This document shows, in pieces, positions 24,545 through 34,112 of a stretch of 64,000 nucleotides of DNA. Positions within the stretch are counted from its first letter, which is position 1. Each line of letters begins with the position of its first letter. The DNA is from an uncultured Sunxiuqinia sp. GTDB lineage: Bacteria; Bacteroidota; Bacteroidia; Bacteroidales; Prolixibacteraceae. The stretch spans positions 496,001-560,000 of the forward strand of contig NZ_CANLZV010000001.1 in the NCBI RefSeq assembly GCF_947495665.1, given 5' to 3'. Under the pieces are notes generated by a model that saw only the letters and a program-made list of their open reading frames with translations, did not search any database and was not told the origin of the DNA. The translations under genes were made by a program, and so were the position numbers.

Positions 24545-27211
24545 ATGCGTAAACTGAAATTTCTTCTAATTTTATTCCTGTTCAGTGTAAGTGTTCACGC
24601 CCAGGTAAATGAAAACACAAACTTTACAGTCCGGTATTCCAGTGCCCAAAACTACACGATTGCCGGCATTGATGTGGTCGGTATTCGTTATCTAGACTCG
24701 GATGTTTTAATCCAGATTTCGGGACTAGCTGTTGGCGATGAGATTACTGTTCCGGGCGACAAAATTACCGCAGCGATTAAAAAGTTGTGGGGACACCAGA
24801 TGTTTTCGGATGTGAAAATTGATGCAAGTAGAGTTGAGGGTAATAAAATTTGGCTGGTGATCTCTCTACAGGAACGCCCCAAACTTGCCGATGTTAACTT
24901 CTATGGCGTTTCCAAAGGTGAAAAAGATGATATTACCGAAAAGGTGCTGTTGCTGAAAGGCAGTCAGGTGACGGATAATCAGTTGAACAACGCTGAGCGG
25001 GTTATCAAAAATATTTTCCTTGAAAAAGGCTTCTTAAATACAGAAGTCAACATCGTGCAACGTGACGATACCGCTTCGGTAAACAGTGTCGTGCTGGATA
25101 TTCATGTTGACAAAAAGGAAAAAGTTAAAATTGATGAGATCGAATTTCATGGCGTAGATCAGGTGAAAACGAAAGTGTTGACCCGAGCCATGAAAAAGAC
25201 CAATGCGAAAAAGCTGAGAAACTTCTTTTTGACCAAAAAGTTCAACGAAGAGAAGTACGAAGAGGATAAGCAAAATATCGTTAGCAAGTACAACGAAAAG
25301 GGATTCCGTGATGCGATTGTGGTCAAAGACAGCATTACCAAATTGGATGATGACCTGATCAAGCTGGACATCTGGGTTGAAGAAGGTAACAAGTATTACT
25401 TTGGCGATGTGAACTGGGTGGGAAATACCATTTACCCTGGAGAGTACCTGGATGCTTACCTTGGAATTAAAAGAGGAGATGTTTTTGATCAGAAGCTGTT
25501 GAACAAGCGTCTGACCGAAGATGATGACGCTGTTGGAAACCTTTACCTGGATAATGGTTATTTGTTTTTCAACCTTGATCCGGTGGAAGCACGGGTTGAC
25601 AATGATTCGATTGATTTGGAAATGCGGATCTACGAAGGTGATCAAGCGACCATCAACAAAGTGCTGATTGAAGGAAACACCAAAACCCACGAACATGTGG
25701 CCCGTCGCGAGATTCGGACCATTCCGGGTGATTTGTTCAGCAAATCGAAAATTATCCGTTCAGTTCGTGAGTTGTCGCAATTGGGACATTTTGATCCGGA
25801 AGCGATCAATCCCAATGTAATTCCACATCCTGAAGACGGAACGGTAGATATTAAATACGAGTTGCAGGAAAAAGCCAACGACCAGATTGAACTTTCCGGA
25901 GGTTGGGGAGCCAACATGTTTGTTGGAACAGTCGGATTGCGATTTTCCAACTTCTCGGTTCGCAACATTCCTAATAAGGAAGCCTGGCGTCCGTTGCCAA
26001 CGGGTGATGGTCAAACCTTAAGCTTGCGTGCTCAAACCAGTGGTAAGTTTTACCAGTCTTACAGTGTGTCATTTATTGAGCCTTGGTTAGGTGGTAAAAA
26101 ACCCAATTCATTCTCCATCTCGTTTTCGCACTCTCGCGTAAACTATTCAGCTAATAATTATTACAATAGTTCTTATAGTCCTTACGGATCAGGTTACGGT
26201 GGTTATGGTGGCTACGGTGGTTACGGAGGCTATGGCGGTTATTCACCCTATGGTTATTCACCTTATGGCTATGGTGGTTACGGCTATGGTTATGATCCGG
26301 GTGACTATTACCAATATAACGATGATGAGACAACGGATGATGATCAGATTCAGGTGACTACTTCATTTGCCTTGGGATACGGTTACCGTTTGTCATGGCC
26401 CGATGACTTCTTTACGGTTTATCACGAAGTTTCATTGGAGCACTACAAACTTCAAAATATGTCAAACTACTACTACTTCCTGAGCGACGACGATGGATCG
26501 GGTGGTGGTGGTTTTAACAACCTGAGTTTCAAAACCGCTTTTGGTCGTAACTCGGTTGATAACCCGCTGTATTCAAGAAGCGGTGCCGATTTCTCGTTAA
26601 CCGTTCAGTTGACTCCTCCATTCTCTTTGTTTAACGATGTGGATTACAGTAATCCGGATTTGACCAGCGAAGAGCGTTACAAATGGATTGAGTATCACAA
26701 ATGGAATTTGAAAGGAGCTTGGTTTACACCGCTTTCACGCGACAGAGACCTGGTGTTGCACACCAAATTTGAATATGGATTTCTGGGGTATTACGACAAG
26801 AACCGACGTTCTCCATTCGAACGTTTCCGCGTTGGAGGTTCTGGAATGTCAGGATATAACTTTTACGGAGCCGATATCATTTCATTGCGTGGTTACAAAG
26901 ACTACAGTTTGAGTCCAACAACCGGATCAAATATGTATAATAAGCTGACCATGGAAATGCGCTACCCGGTTACCTTGAAACCATCGGCTACTATTTATGT
27001 CCTCGGATTTATGGAAGCTGGTAATGCCTGGATGGATTTTGAAAATTACAACCCTTTTGATTTGAAACGTTCGGCTGGTGCCGGTGTGCGAATCTTCCTG
27101 CCTATGTTTGGTTTGATGGGAATCGACTGGGGATATGGATTTGATAGCGTGAACGGTGATAAATCAGTTGGAGGAAGCCAGTTTCACTTTGTTATCGGAC
27201 AGCAGTTCTGA
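24545..27211 (+). CDS. bamA: Outer-membrane assembly factor BamA (Omp85) with Gly/Tyr-rich insert
   Basis: An 888-residue Omp85 protein that inserts beta-barrel proteins into the outer membrane. A signal peptide (1-19) is followed by five POTRA domains (about 36-440) and a C-terminal barrel that ends in an aromatic strand (SQFHFVIGQQF). The barrel's first third contains an insertion at about 535-600 rich in glycine and tyrosine, with the repeat GGY and then an acidic stretch (DDETTDDD), and a second acidic/glycine loop (DDDGSGGGG). These are probably extracellular loops. Upstream is uppS, downstream two OmpH/Skp periplasmic chaperones, which would feed BamA its substrates. Confidence 0.94.
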   Translation: MRKLKFLLILFLFSVSVHAQVNENTNFTVRYSSAQNYTIAGIDVVGIRYLDSDVLIQISGLAVGDEITVPGDKITAAIKKLWGHQMFSDVKIDASRVEGNKIWLVISLQERPKLADVNFYGVSKGEKDDITEKVLLLKGSQVTDNQLNNAERVIKNIFLEKGFLNTEVNIVQRDDTASVNSVVLDIHVDKKEKVKIDEIEFHGVDQVKTKVLTRAMKKTNAKKLRNFFLTKKFNEEKYEEDKQNIVSKYNEKGFRDAIVVKDSITKLDDDLIKLDIWVEEGNKYYFGDVNWVGNTIYPGEYLDAYLGIKRGDVFDQKLLNKRLTEDDDAVGNLYLDNGYLFFNLDPVEARVDNDSIDLEMRIYEGDQATINKVLIEGNTKTHEHVARREIRTIPGDLFSKSKIIRSVRELSQLGHFDPEAINPNVIPHPEDGTVDIKYELQEKANDQIELSGGWGANMFVGTVGLRFSNFSVRNIPNKEAWRPLPTGDGQTLSLRAQTSGKFYQSYSVSFIEPWLGGKKPNSFSISFSHSRVNYSANNYYNSSYSPYGSGYGGYGGYGGYGGYGGYSPYGYSPYGYGGYGYGYDPGDYYQYNDDETTDDDQIQVTTSFALGYGYRLSWPDDFFTVYHEVSLEHYKLQNMSNYYYFLSDDDGSGGGGFNNLSFKTAFGRNSVDNPLYSRSGADFSLTVQLTPPFSLFNDVDYSNPDLTSEERYKWIEYHKWNLKGAWFTPLSRDRDLVLHTKFEYGFLGYYDKNRRSPFERFRVGGSGMSGYNFYGADIISLRGYKDYSLSPTTGSNMYNKLTMEMRYPVTLKPSATIYVLGFMEAGNAWMDFENYNPFDLKRSAGAGVRIFLPMFGLMGIDWGYGFDSVNGDKSVGGSQFHFVIGQQF
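26191..26297 (+). repeat. Short tandem codon repeat (Gly-Gly-Tyr) inside bamA
   Basis: About 100 bases of repeated GGT/GGC-TAY-GGN codons encode GYGGYGGYGGYGGYGGYSP and further YGY units (residues about 549-584). The repeats vary at third positions, so it is an imperfect array with period 9 bases. Changes in copy number would keep the reading frame. Confidence 0.75.
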
Positions 27212-27275
27212 TGATTACAAGCTTGGCTCGGTATTTGTTTTGTGTGGAAATAGTATGAATTTAAATTGAATTGCC

Positions 27276-27791
27276 ATGAAGAAGAAAGTAGTATTATTTG
27301 TTTTTCTGATTGTTTTTGGAACAGTTGCAATGGCCCAGAAATATGCCTACATCGATACCGAATATGTTTTAGAAAATATTCCTGCCTACATTGCGGCTCA
27401 GGAACAATTGGACCAGATCTCCAAGCAATACCAGAAAGAACTGGAAACTATGCATGCTGAAATTGAGCAAATGTATCAGGATTTTCAGGCTGAAGCAGTC
27501 TTGCTTTCCGAAGACATGAAACGGAAACGCGAGGATGTAATTATCAGCAAAGAAAAAGAATATAAAGAATTGCAGCGCAAGTATTTTGGGCGCGAAGGCG
27601 ACTTGTTTAAAAAGAGACAAGGGCTGATCAAACCCATCCAGGATGATGTTTTTAATGCCGTTCAGGAACTGGCAACCGATGGAGGTTATGCCGTGATTTT
27701 TGATAAGGCCGGAAGCCTCACCATGCTGTATACAAATCCCAAATATGACCTAAGTGACCAAGTCCTTGAAAAACTTGGTTATAAAAATTAA
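27276..27791 (+). CDS. OmpH/Skp-family periplasmic chaperone (first copy)
   Basis: A 171-residue exported protein with signal peptide (cleavage after VAMAQ) and the Skp/OmpH pattern: a strand (KYAYIDTEYVLENIP), a long coiled coil (about 40-120) and a C-terminal strand (GYAVIFDKAG). Skp proteins hold unfolded outer-membrane proteins in the periplasm before delivery to BamA. It lies 64 bases after bamA and 43 bases before a paralogue. It is more divergent in the coiled coil than the next copy, so the pair may have distinct clients. Confidence 0.88.
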   Translation: MKKKVVLFVFLIVFGTVAMAQKYAYIDTEYVLENIPAYIAAQEQLDQISKQYQKELETMHAEIEQMYQDFQAEAVLLSEDMKRKREDVIISKEKEYKELQRKYFGREGDLFKKRQGLIKPIQDDVFNAVQELATDGGYAVIFDKAGSLTMLYTNPKYDLSDQVLEKLGYKN

Positions 27792-27834
27792 TAAACTATA
27801 TTTGTCACCAAAATTTTAAAATCCGAAAACGATC

Positions 27835-28344
27835 ATGAAAAGTATTTTCAAAATTTGTTTAATAGCTGTCTTATTCCTTTCAGCTGGAATGGTAAACGCG
27901 CAAACTTTAAAATTTGCACACATTGATTCACAGGCGTTGATTCAAGCCATGCCTGAAACGAAAACAGCTCAGGCTTCAATTGAAAAAGAAGCGAAAGGTT
28001 TGGAAGATCAAATGGATGCTTTGCAACAAGAATATCAAACAAAATTGGCTGATTTGTCAGATAACCAAGATTCATTAACGGAGATTGTTTATCAATCAAA
28101 AGTAGAAGACCTGCAAGCTCTTCAGCAACGGATCCAAAACTTCAATTCTTCTGCACAACAACGCATACAGCAGAAACAAGGAGAGTTGATGCAACCTATT
28201 TTTGCAAAAGCGAACGAAACGATTGAAGCCGTAGCCAAAGAGCAAGGTGTGATTTATGTTTTTGACGCTAATGCTGTTTTGTACAAGTCGAATCAAAGTA
28301 TTGACTTACTTCCTTTGGTTAAAGCCAAATTGGGTATTCAGTAA
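27835..28344 (+). CDS. OmpH/Skp-family periplasmic chaperone (second copy)
   Basis: A 169-residue paralogue of the preceding gene with its own signal peptide (ending MVNAQ), the strand LKFAHIDSQALIQAMPET, a coiled coil rich in Q, E and K (about 45-125), and the C-terminal strand VIYVFDANAVLY. It should act in the periplasm as an outer-membrane protein chaperone. The transcription unit ends right after it at a strong terminator (28365-28397). Confidence 0.9.
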   Translation: MKSIFKICLIAVLFLSAGMVNAQTLKFAHIDSQALIQAMPETKTAQASIEKEAKGLEDQMDALQQEYQTKLADLSDNQDSLTEIVYQSKVEDLQALQQRIQNFNSSAQQRIQQKQGELMQPIFAKANETIEAVAKEQGVIYVFDANAVLYKSNQSIDLLPLVKAKLGIQ

Positions 28345-28364
28345 GCCATAAGAAATAAGATATC

Positions 28365-28397
28365 AAAAGCCATTCGGGAATCCCGGATGGCTTTTTT
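28365..28397 (+). terminator. Rho-independent terminator after the ompH pair
   Basis: AAGCCATTCGGG pairs with CCCGGATGGCTT (one G-T pair, 3-base loop), followed by a run of six T. It closes the uppS-bamA-ompH transcript. Confidence 0.85.
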
Positions 28398-28400
28398 GTT

Positions 28401-28408
28401 TACTTTTG
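28401..28408 (+). promoter_or_regulatory. -7 promoter element for murI
   Basis: TACTTTTG fits TAnnTTTG and follows directly on the terminator. The ATG of murI is 17 bases downstream, giving a leader of about 10 bases. The -33 region lies in the terminator stem and has no TTTG. Confidence 0.4.
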
Positions 28409-28424
28409 TTTTCAAAGCAACTTT

Positions 28425-29261
28425 ATGACAACAAGCAATCATCCTATTGGTGTTTTCGATTCTGGCTACGGAGGCCTGACTGTTTTAAAAGAGTTTATCA
28501 GTCAAATGCCCGAGTATGATTTTGTGTATTTGGGCGACAATGCGCGTACTCCATACGGTACCCGCTCGTTTGATGTGGTGTATGAATATACCTTGGAAGC
28601 GGTAAAGCGTCTGTTTGATGAAGGCTGTCACCTGGTCATTCTGGCTTGCAACACAGCTTCAGCCAAAGCGCTTCGCAGCATTCAGCAGCGCGATTTGCCG
28701 CAGATTGCTCCGCACAAACGCGTGCTTGGGGTTATTCGCCCCAGTGTTGAAGAGGTGGCCCAAAGTACGCAAAACGGGCATGTGGGGGTCGTAGCCACTT
28801 CGGGCACGGTTGCTTCCGACTCGTACCCGATTGAGTTGGAAAAGTGGTCGGAGGGAAGGGTGAAGCAAACCAGCCAGGAAGCCTGCCCCATGTGGGTGCC
28901 GATTGTAGAGAACAACGTGATGAATACGCCCGGAGCTGATTATTTTATCCAGCAGAATTTGGAGGCTTTGTTTCAGAAAGATCCTTTAATTGACAGCCTG
29001 ATTCTTGGTTGTACGCATTATCCTTTGCTGATCGAAAGCATTCGAAAATTTATTCCCCAGCAAGGGGTTCGCGTAATTGAACAAGGTAAAATTGTTGCTC
29101 AAAAGTTGCAGGATTACCTTTATCGCCATCCGGAAATAGAAGCCAATTGTACCAAAACTTCAGAACGGAAGTTCTTAACTACGGAAGAAGTTCACTTTTT
29201 TGAAGCCCGTGCTTCCCAGTTTTTGGGGTATCCGATTCGGGCAAGGAAAATCGAATTGTAA
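28425..29261 (+). CDS. murI: Glutamate racemase
   Basis: A 278-residue racemase that supplies D-glutamate for peptidoglycan. The two catalytic cysteines are C75 in LACNTASA and C196 in LGCTHYPLL; D12 in GVFDSGYGG and H198 complete the expected active site. Full family length. The gene is convergent with the AI-2E transporter. Confidence 0.96.
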   Translation: MTTSNHPIGVFDSGYGGLTVLKEFISQMPEYDFVYLGDNARTPYGTRSFDVVYEYTLEAVKRLFDEGCHLVILACNTASAKALRSIQQRDLPQIAPHKRVLGVIRPSVEEVAQSTQNGHVGVVATSGTVASDSYPIELEKWSEGRVKQTSQEACPMWVPIVENNVMNTPGADYFIQQNLEALFQKDPLIDSLILGCTHYPLLIESIRKFIPQQGVRVIEQGKIVAQKLQDYLYRHPEIEANCTKTSERKFLTTEEVHFFEARASQFLGYPIRARKIEL

Positions 29262-29311
29262 TCCCTGCGATCGGTCATTCTAAAAGTTTTCCGGTTAAAT
29301 CAAGTCCTGTT

Positions 29312-30382
29312 CTATTTTTTTTTCTTGAGCAGGAATTTTAGGTTTTGCTCCGGCCCTGAAATCAGATCAGCAATTAATCGGGTCTTGGGAAACTGTTCCA
29401 GAATAATTCGAAGGAATACCGTAATGGGGATAGACATGATTAAGCCCGGAATGCCCCAAATAAAGCCCCATAGCATAAGCATGACCAAAATAGTAATCAC
29501 ATTGATCGAAAAGGTTTTTCCCATGAATACGGGCTCTAAAACCCCTCCCATGAGTACCTGGACAAGGGTGATGCTGAGAATGAAAAACAGGAGCGTGCTG
29601 GTTGGATCAAGCTCTATGAAGGCAAAAACCGAGAGTAGAACCACTGAGATGACAGAGCCGATCATCTGAACAAAATTGATCAGGAAGGCCAGTAAGCCCC
29701 AGAAAATGGGGTAACTCACGTCAAAAAAGATACAGGCAAGACTAAAGCCGACTCCGGTGAAAAGACTGATCAAAAACTTCACTACGACAAACTTGATGAT
29801 GTCTTTTTCAATTTTCATGAATATTTTGACCGAAGAATACTGTTGTTTGAAGATGGTGTCGTTCAGGACCTTTTGAAAGTTGATGGAGCCTGATAGTAGC
29901 AATACGGTAAAAAACAGGGTCATTAAAGTCATCGTAAGCGTATTGCTGATGAAATCGACCGTTGAGCCAAAGTTTTCCAGGTTGCCGGCATTTTTGAAGT
30001 AATGCGACAGGATGCTTTCGCCCTGAGTTCGCTGAAAACCAAAAAACTGCTCAATGGATACGATTAACGCGGTGAGTTTTGTTTCTGCTTTTTCCAGAAA
30101 CTGGCTGTCGGTGGTCATGATTTCATTGCTCGATAATTGAATCAATTCGCCACTGGCTTTTAAGCCTCCAATGATTATCAGAATAACCAATAGAATGCTG
30201 ATTGGATTAGGCACATGCTTTTTATTCAGCCACCGCATCAAAGGCAGAAACAGCAGGGCGATAAACATGGATGCAATGAGTGGGATAAAAATGAAAGCCA
30301 GGATTTTCAGTAAATAGAAAAACAGTGGAATGGCAATGGCCAATAACAGCTTATTAGTTGTTCGTATGTCTTTGAGGTTCAT
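29312..30382 (-). CDS. AI-2E family transporter (PF01594-type membrane protein)
   Basis: A 356-residue inner-membrane protein with about seven to eight hydrophobic segments: two pairs at the N-terminus, a soluble periplasmic-type stretch (about 75-150), then four or more spans. This is the AI-2E/YdiK/PerM layout. The family name comes from proposed autoinducer-2 export; other members are Na+/H+ antiporters or general permeases, so the substrate is open. The C-terminus is a lysine-rich cytoplasmic tail. Gene stands alone, convergent with murI. Confidence 0.85.
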   Translation of the reverse strand: MNLKDIRTTNKLLLAIAIPLFFYLLKILAFIFIPLIASMFIALLFLPLMRWLNKKHVPNPISILLVILIIIGGLKASGELIQLSSNEIMTTDSQFLEKAETKLTALIVSIEQFFGFQRTQGESILSHYFKNAGNLENFGSTVDFISNTLTMTLMTLFFTVLLLSGSINFQKVLNDTIFKQQYSSVKIFMKIEKDIIKFVVVKFLISLFTGVGFSLACIFFDVSYPIFWGLLAFLINFVQMIGSVISVVLLSVFAFIELDPTSTLLFFILSITLVQVLMGGVLEPVFMGKTFSINVITILVMLMLWGFIWGIPGLIMSIPITVFLRIILEQFPKTRLIADLISGPEQNLKFLLKKKK

Positions 30383-30508
30383 TTGATGAAGTCTTCATAT
30401 TAAATGTAATCCTAAACAAGAATCCAGGCTTAAAGTTTCGCTTGGATGATGCAAAATTTCAAGCCTGAAAACCGGTTAGAATATGCTCTTTGCTATAAGG
30501 GCAATGTA

Positions 30509-32047
30509 TTAGTTAATCATTTCATAATGAATGCCCGCATCGGGTCCCAATGGGAGACCAAACAGGAGCCAGCCAACCAGCAGGACGATCCAGAAAAGCA
30601 GGAAAACGATGGAATAAGGGAGCATGGTTGCAATGATGGTTCCAATGCCTGCCTTGGCATCGTATTTTTGAACAAAGGCGATAATGAGCGCGAAAAAGCT
30701 CATCATTGGCGAAATGATATTGGTCACACTGTCACCAATTCGGTAAACCACCTGCGATAGCTCCGGAGAATAGCCCATAATCATAAACATGGGGATGAAA
30801 ATAGGAGCCAGAATAGCCCATTTGGCCGAGGCGCTACCCATTAGCATGTTAATTGAGGCTGACAACAGGATGAACAGGATCATGAGTGGAATGAGGCCAA
30901 TATCTGCTGTCATAAGCAGCTCAGCACCTTTCACGGCCAAAATCATCCCCAGGTTGCTCCATTTGAAATAAGCGACAAATTGTGCGGCAAAAAACACAAG
31001 CACCAGGTAGGTGGCCAGGGTTTTCATGCTCTCAGCCATGCCGTTCATTACGTCGGCATCGTTGCTAAAGGCTTTGGTGGTAAATCCGTAAGCGAGTCCG
31101 GTGGCTCCTGCTGTGACAAAAAGCATGGCAACCACGCCTTCGATGAGGGGAGAGCTCAGGAAACCGCCATCAGTTCCGCGTAAGAACCCATCAGCCGGAA
31201 TAAGGCCGGCAAGGGCGATGGCTGTGATGCCCAGGAAAACGATTAAAGCCCAAAGAAGGCCTTTTTTCTCCGCTTTGGAAAGTTTGTCAAACGAATGATC
31301 ATCGTGCGGGTTGTTACTTTTGTAGGTTCCTAAACGCGGTTCCACAATTTTTTCAGTCACGAAAGTACCTGCCAACGCAATGATAAAGGTTGAAGCGACC
31401 ATGAAATAATAATTGGCTGTTGCGTTGACCATGTAGCTGGGGTCAAGTATATGAGCGGCTTCCTGCGAAAGACCTGCCAGTAGTGGATCGATGGTTCCGA
31501 GTGCGAGATTGGCGCTAAAACCGCCGGAAACCCCGGAGAATGCCGCAGCCATTCCGGCAATTGGGTGGCGCCCCACTGCTGCAAAAATGACGCCGGCCAT
31601 TGGGATCAGCAGCACATAACCAACATCAGAGGCAATGTTGGACAAGATGCCCGAAAACACCAGTACGAAGGTGAGCAGGTGCCGTGGCGAGTTGAGAACC
31701 AGCATGCGAATGACTGCAGAAACCAGGCCACTTTGCTCTGCAATCCCAATGCCGAGCATGGCAACCAAAACGATGCCCAGCGGAGCAAAACCGGTGAAAT
31801 TCTCCACCATTTCAAGTAAAATCCGGTGAATACCTTCAGCAGACAACAGGTTTACAGGGCGGATGATTTCTTGTGTGCCGGGGTGAATGACTTCCCAGGC
31901 CATAAAATGACCAACGGCCGAAAAGACCAGGGCAAACAGGGCAAACAAGGCAAATAAGGTGGCCGGGTGGGGCAGGGCGTTTCCTGCGCGCTCGGTCCAG
32001 TTCAACATCTTCTGGAAAAATCCTACTTTGGTCTTTGCGTTACTCAT
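30509..32047 (-). CDS. AbgT-family transporter
   Basis: A 512-residue membrane protein of the AbgT family (p-aminobenzoyl-glutamate transporter family), with about 13 hydrophobic segments. The N-terminus MLNWTERAGNALPHPATLFA and the SDVGYVLLIPMAGVIFAAVGRHP loop are family features, as is the late GSASAKWAILAPIFIPMFM segment. Characterised members move aminobenzoyl-glutamate or export sulfonamides using the proton gradient. No amidohydrolase partner (AbgA/AbgB) is adjacent. Appears to be a single-gene unit. Confidence 0.9.
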   Translation of the reverse strand: MSNAKTKVGFFQKMLNWTERAGNALPHPATLFALFALFALVFSAVGHFMAWEVIHPGTQEIIRPVNLLSAEGIHRILLEMVENFTGFAPLGIVLVAMLGIGIAEQSGLVSAVIRMLVLNSPRHLLTFVLVFSGILSNIASDVGYVLLIPMAGVIFAAVGRHPIAGMAAAFSGVSGGFSANLALGTIDPLLAGLSQEAAHILDPSYMVNATANYYFMVASTFIIALAGTFVTEKIVEPRLGTYKSNNPHDDHSFDKLSKAEKKGLLWALIVFLGITAIALAGLIPADGFLRGTDGGFLSSPLIEGVVAMLFVTAGATGLAYGFTTKAFSNDADVMNGMAESMKTLATYLVLVFFAAQFVAYFKWSNLGMILAVKGAELLMTADIGLIPLMILFILLSASINMLMGSASAKWAILAPIFIPMFMIMGYSPELSQVVYRIGDSVTNIISPMMSFFALIIAFVQKYDAKAGIGTIIATMLPYSIVFLLFWIVLLVGWLLFGLPLGPDAGIHYEMIN

Positions 32048-32179
32048 GGGCGTTCTGCTTGAAAAAATTCGTAAACAATTCAGGACTGGTTTTTATTTAA
32101 ACCAATCGATAACTTAAATAATGTGCGGCTTTATGGATATAAGGTTTGCCGCTTTGAGTTTGTTTTGTTTTTGGGATTG

Positions 32180-32223
32180 AAACGATAGATGAATATGGAC
32201 TAACTCATACTCATCTATCGTTT
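32180..32223 (-). terminator. Inverted repeat after the nucleotidyltransferase gene
   Basis: AAACGATAGATGA (32180-32192) pairs perfectly with TCATCTATCGTTT (32211-32223) across an 18-base loop, beginning eight bases beyond the stop codon. There is no long T run on either strand, so termination is likely but not certain. Confidence 0.45.
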
Positions 32224-32230
32224 GTAGGCA

Positions 32231-33136
32231 TTACCAGAGCTTTTCAGGATAAGCTCCTTGCTGCGTCAGTTGTTGCACTTGTTCAACAACATAGGCTTTG
32301 TCTTCCGGATAAGTAACACCAAACCAGGGTGAGCTGGCGCGGAGCACTTCTGTTTTTACTTTGCCCGACTGAATGAGTTCAAATACGATGCTGGGGATGT
32401 AAAATTCCGATTTTGGAAGGTGCATTTTTTCATCCAGGAAAGCTTTAAACTGACTTTCGATATATTGAAATAAGCTGGGGTGAAATCCCCAGAAGTTCAT
32501 CGAAGCTGGCGTGTCATCGTCTACCGGAACCGTGTTGCCATTGTCATCGGCAAAGGTTATTTGGTCACCAGTGCGGGCAATTTGGTGCCGCTCGGTGATT
32601 TCAACCAATTTATTGTCCGCGTCAACTTTACAAATTCCGCGGGAAACCGTACCGAATTCAGACAAGGTGTTTTTAAGCTGGTAACCTACCATGCTGTAGT
32701 TATCTTCAGCTACCTGGCTGGTCAGAAAATCAGCAGCTACCTGAAAGGCTTCCTGTCCGTAGAAATCATCTGCGTTGATGGCAGCAAAGGGCTCGTTGAT
32801 AACATCTTTAGCCATCAAAATGGCGTGTCCGGTTCCCCAAGGCTTTTCGCGTCCTTCGGGTAGGGTATAGCCTTCAGGAAGTTTGTCCAGTTCCTGATAA
32901 ACATACTCAATCGCTATTTTATCGCTTAACTTACTTTCAAAACGGGTTTTAAACTCTTCTGCAAAGCTATCGCGAATAACAAAAACAACTTTACCAAAAC
33001 CCGCCCGGATGGCATCAAAAATGGAATACTCCAAGATGGTTTCTCCGTTGGGGCCAATGGGTTCAATTTGTTTTAATCCGCCATAGCGACTTCCCATGCC
33101 TGCGGCTAAAATTAATAGTGTAGGTTTTTTACTCAT
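32231..33136 (-). CDS. Sugar-phosphate nucleotidyltransferase-like protein
   Basis: A 301-residue NTP-transferase fold protein. The N-terminal nucleotide loop is LILAAGMGSRYGGLKQ, a G-x-G-S-R variant with the catalytic lysine a few residues later, and the metal-binding aspartate lies in AINADDFYG. It resembles the Bacteroidota proteins annotated simply as nucleotidyltransferase, related to hexose-1-phosphate NDP transferases. The sugar is unknown. No sugar-pathway genes are adjacent. It ends in an inverted repeat at 32180-32223. Confidence 0.8.
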   Translation of the reverse strand: MSKKPTLLILAAGMGSRYGGLKQIEPIGPNGETILEYSIFDAIRAGFGKVVFVIRDSFAEEFKTRFESKLSDKIAIEYVYQELDKLPEGYTLPEGREKPWGTGHAILMAKDVINEPFAAINADDFYGQEAFQVAADFLTSQVAEDNYSMVGYQLKNTLSEFGTVSRGICKVDADNKLVEITERHQIARTGDQITFADDNGNTVPVDDDTPASMNFWGFHPSLFQYIESQFKAFLDEKMHLPKSEFYIPSIVFELIQSGKVKTEVLRASSPWFGVTYPEDKAYVVEQVQQLTQQGAYPEKLW

Positions 33137-33382
33137 AATTATTTGTTGATCGTCTGTGTGTGGAAACTGGAAAATTCGCAGCTTCCGTTATTTTTTTTAT
33201 CGTTGATTTCAGGTGAAGATGAATCTCATTAATCATCCTGCAGTCGGTTTGCTTCAAAGGTTTAACAGAAGGCAAGCCGATCGCACGGAACCGTCACTCA
33301 ATTTTGAGCCTGAAAGATAGGAAGAATATCTCATTCTTATAAAATCTCTTCTGCTCTTTAACCGGAAAATGCATGGAGGACG

Positions 33383-33898
33383 TTATTCCTTGTACCAGCC
33401 GGCATACATGTGGTAGGCATTGGCAATCCGATGAATTTCACCTTCCAGTAAATCTTTTCCCAGTGCTTTCACCTTTTTGGCCGGAATTCCGGCATATACA
33501 CTGCCCGATTCAACCCGGGTACCCTTGGTAACCACCGAACCGGCTGCAATGATGGAGTTACTTTCAACAATTGCATCATCCAAAATAACCGCATTCATAC
33601 CGATCATGACGTGGTCTTTTATCGTACATCCGTGGACAATCGCTCCGTGAGCAATGATGACGTTATCGCCAATGTTGGTGGGCGATTTTTGATAGGTGGC
33701 GTGAATGACGGCACAATCTTGCACATTGGTATTGTTTCCGATTCGGATGGAATGAACATCGCCGCGAATGACTGCGCTGTACCATACACTGCTGTTGTCG
33801 CCAATTTCAACATCGCCAATGATGGTGGCATTTTCTGCCAAAAAGCAGTTTTCGCCAATTACTGGAGTTTTTCCTTTGAGGGGTTTTATTAGAGCCAT
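33383..33898 (-). CDS. Gamma-class carbonic anhydrase family protein
   Basis: A 171-residue left-handed beta-helix protein of the gamma carbonic anhydrase family. Hexapeptide repeats cover about residues 12-145. The three expected zinc histidines are H66 (AVIHATY), H84 and H89 (IAHGAIVHG), with R46 and D48 in the conserved RGD. The long acidic loop of the archaeal Cam enzyme is absent, as in the CamH/YrdA group, so catalytic activity cannot be assumed. A -7 element lies 27 bases upstream. Confidence 0.9.
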   Translation of the reverse strand: MALIKPLKGKTPVIGENCFLAENATIIGDVEIGDNSSVWYSAVIRGDVHSIRIGNNTNVQDCAVIHATYQKSPTNIGDNVIIAHGAIVHGCTIKDHVMIGMNAVILDDAIVESNSIIAAGSVVTKGTRVESGSVYAGIPAKKVKALGKDLLEGEIHRIANAYHMYAGWYKE

Positions 33899-33924
33899 TA
33901 TCTATATCCATTTTAAATTGAGAA

Positions 33925-33932
33925 CAAAGATA
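33925..33932 (-). promoter_or_regulatory. -7 promoter element for the gamma carbonic anhydrase gene
   Basis: The minus strand reads TATCTTTG (TAnnTTTG), placed 27 bases before the ATG. No -33 TTTG is seen. Confidence 0.4.
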
Positions 33933-34112
33933 TTAAAAGCTATAAATAATTATATGCTTCTGATTTTCCTTGTTAATTATTAATTATTTTTGCTCGATGA
34001 CCATGGCTGCGAGCGCTATTCAAAATGGTTCCAAAGTTATAAATTGTTATTTTAGCGGTCGTTTTTTTAGAATTTATAAGGAAAAATCCAGCTATTTTAA
34101 AATAATTGTCAA

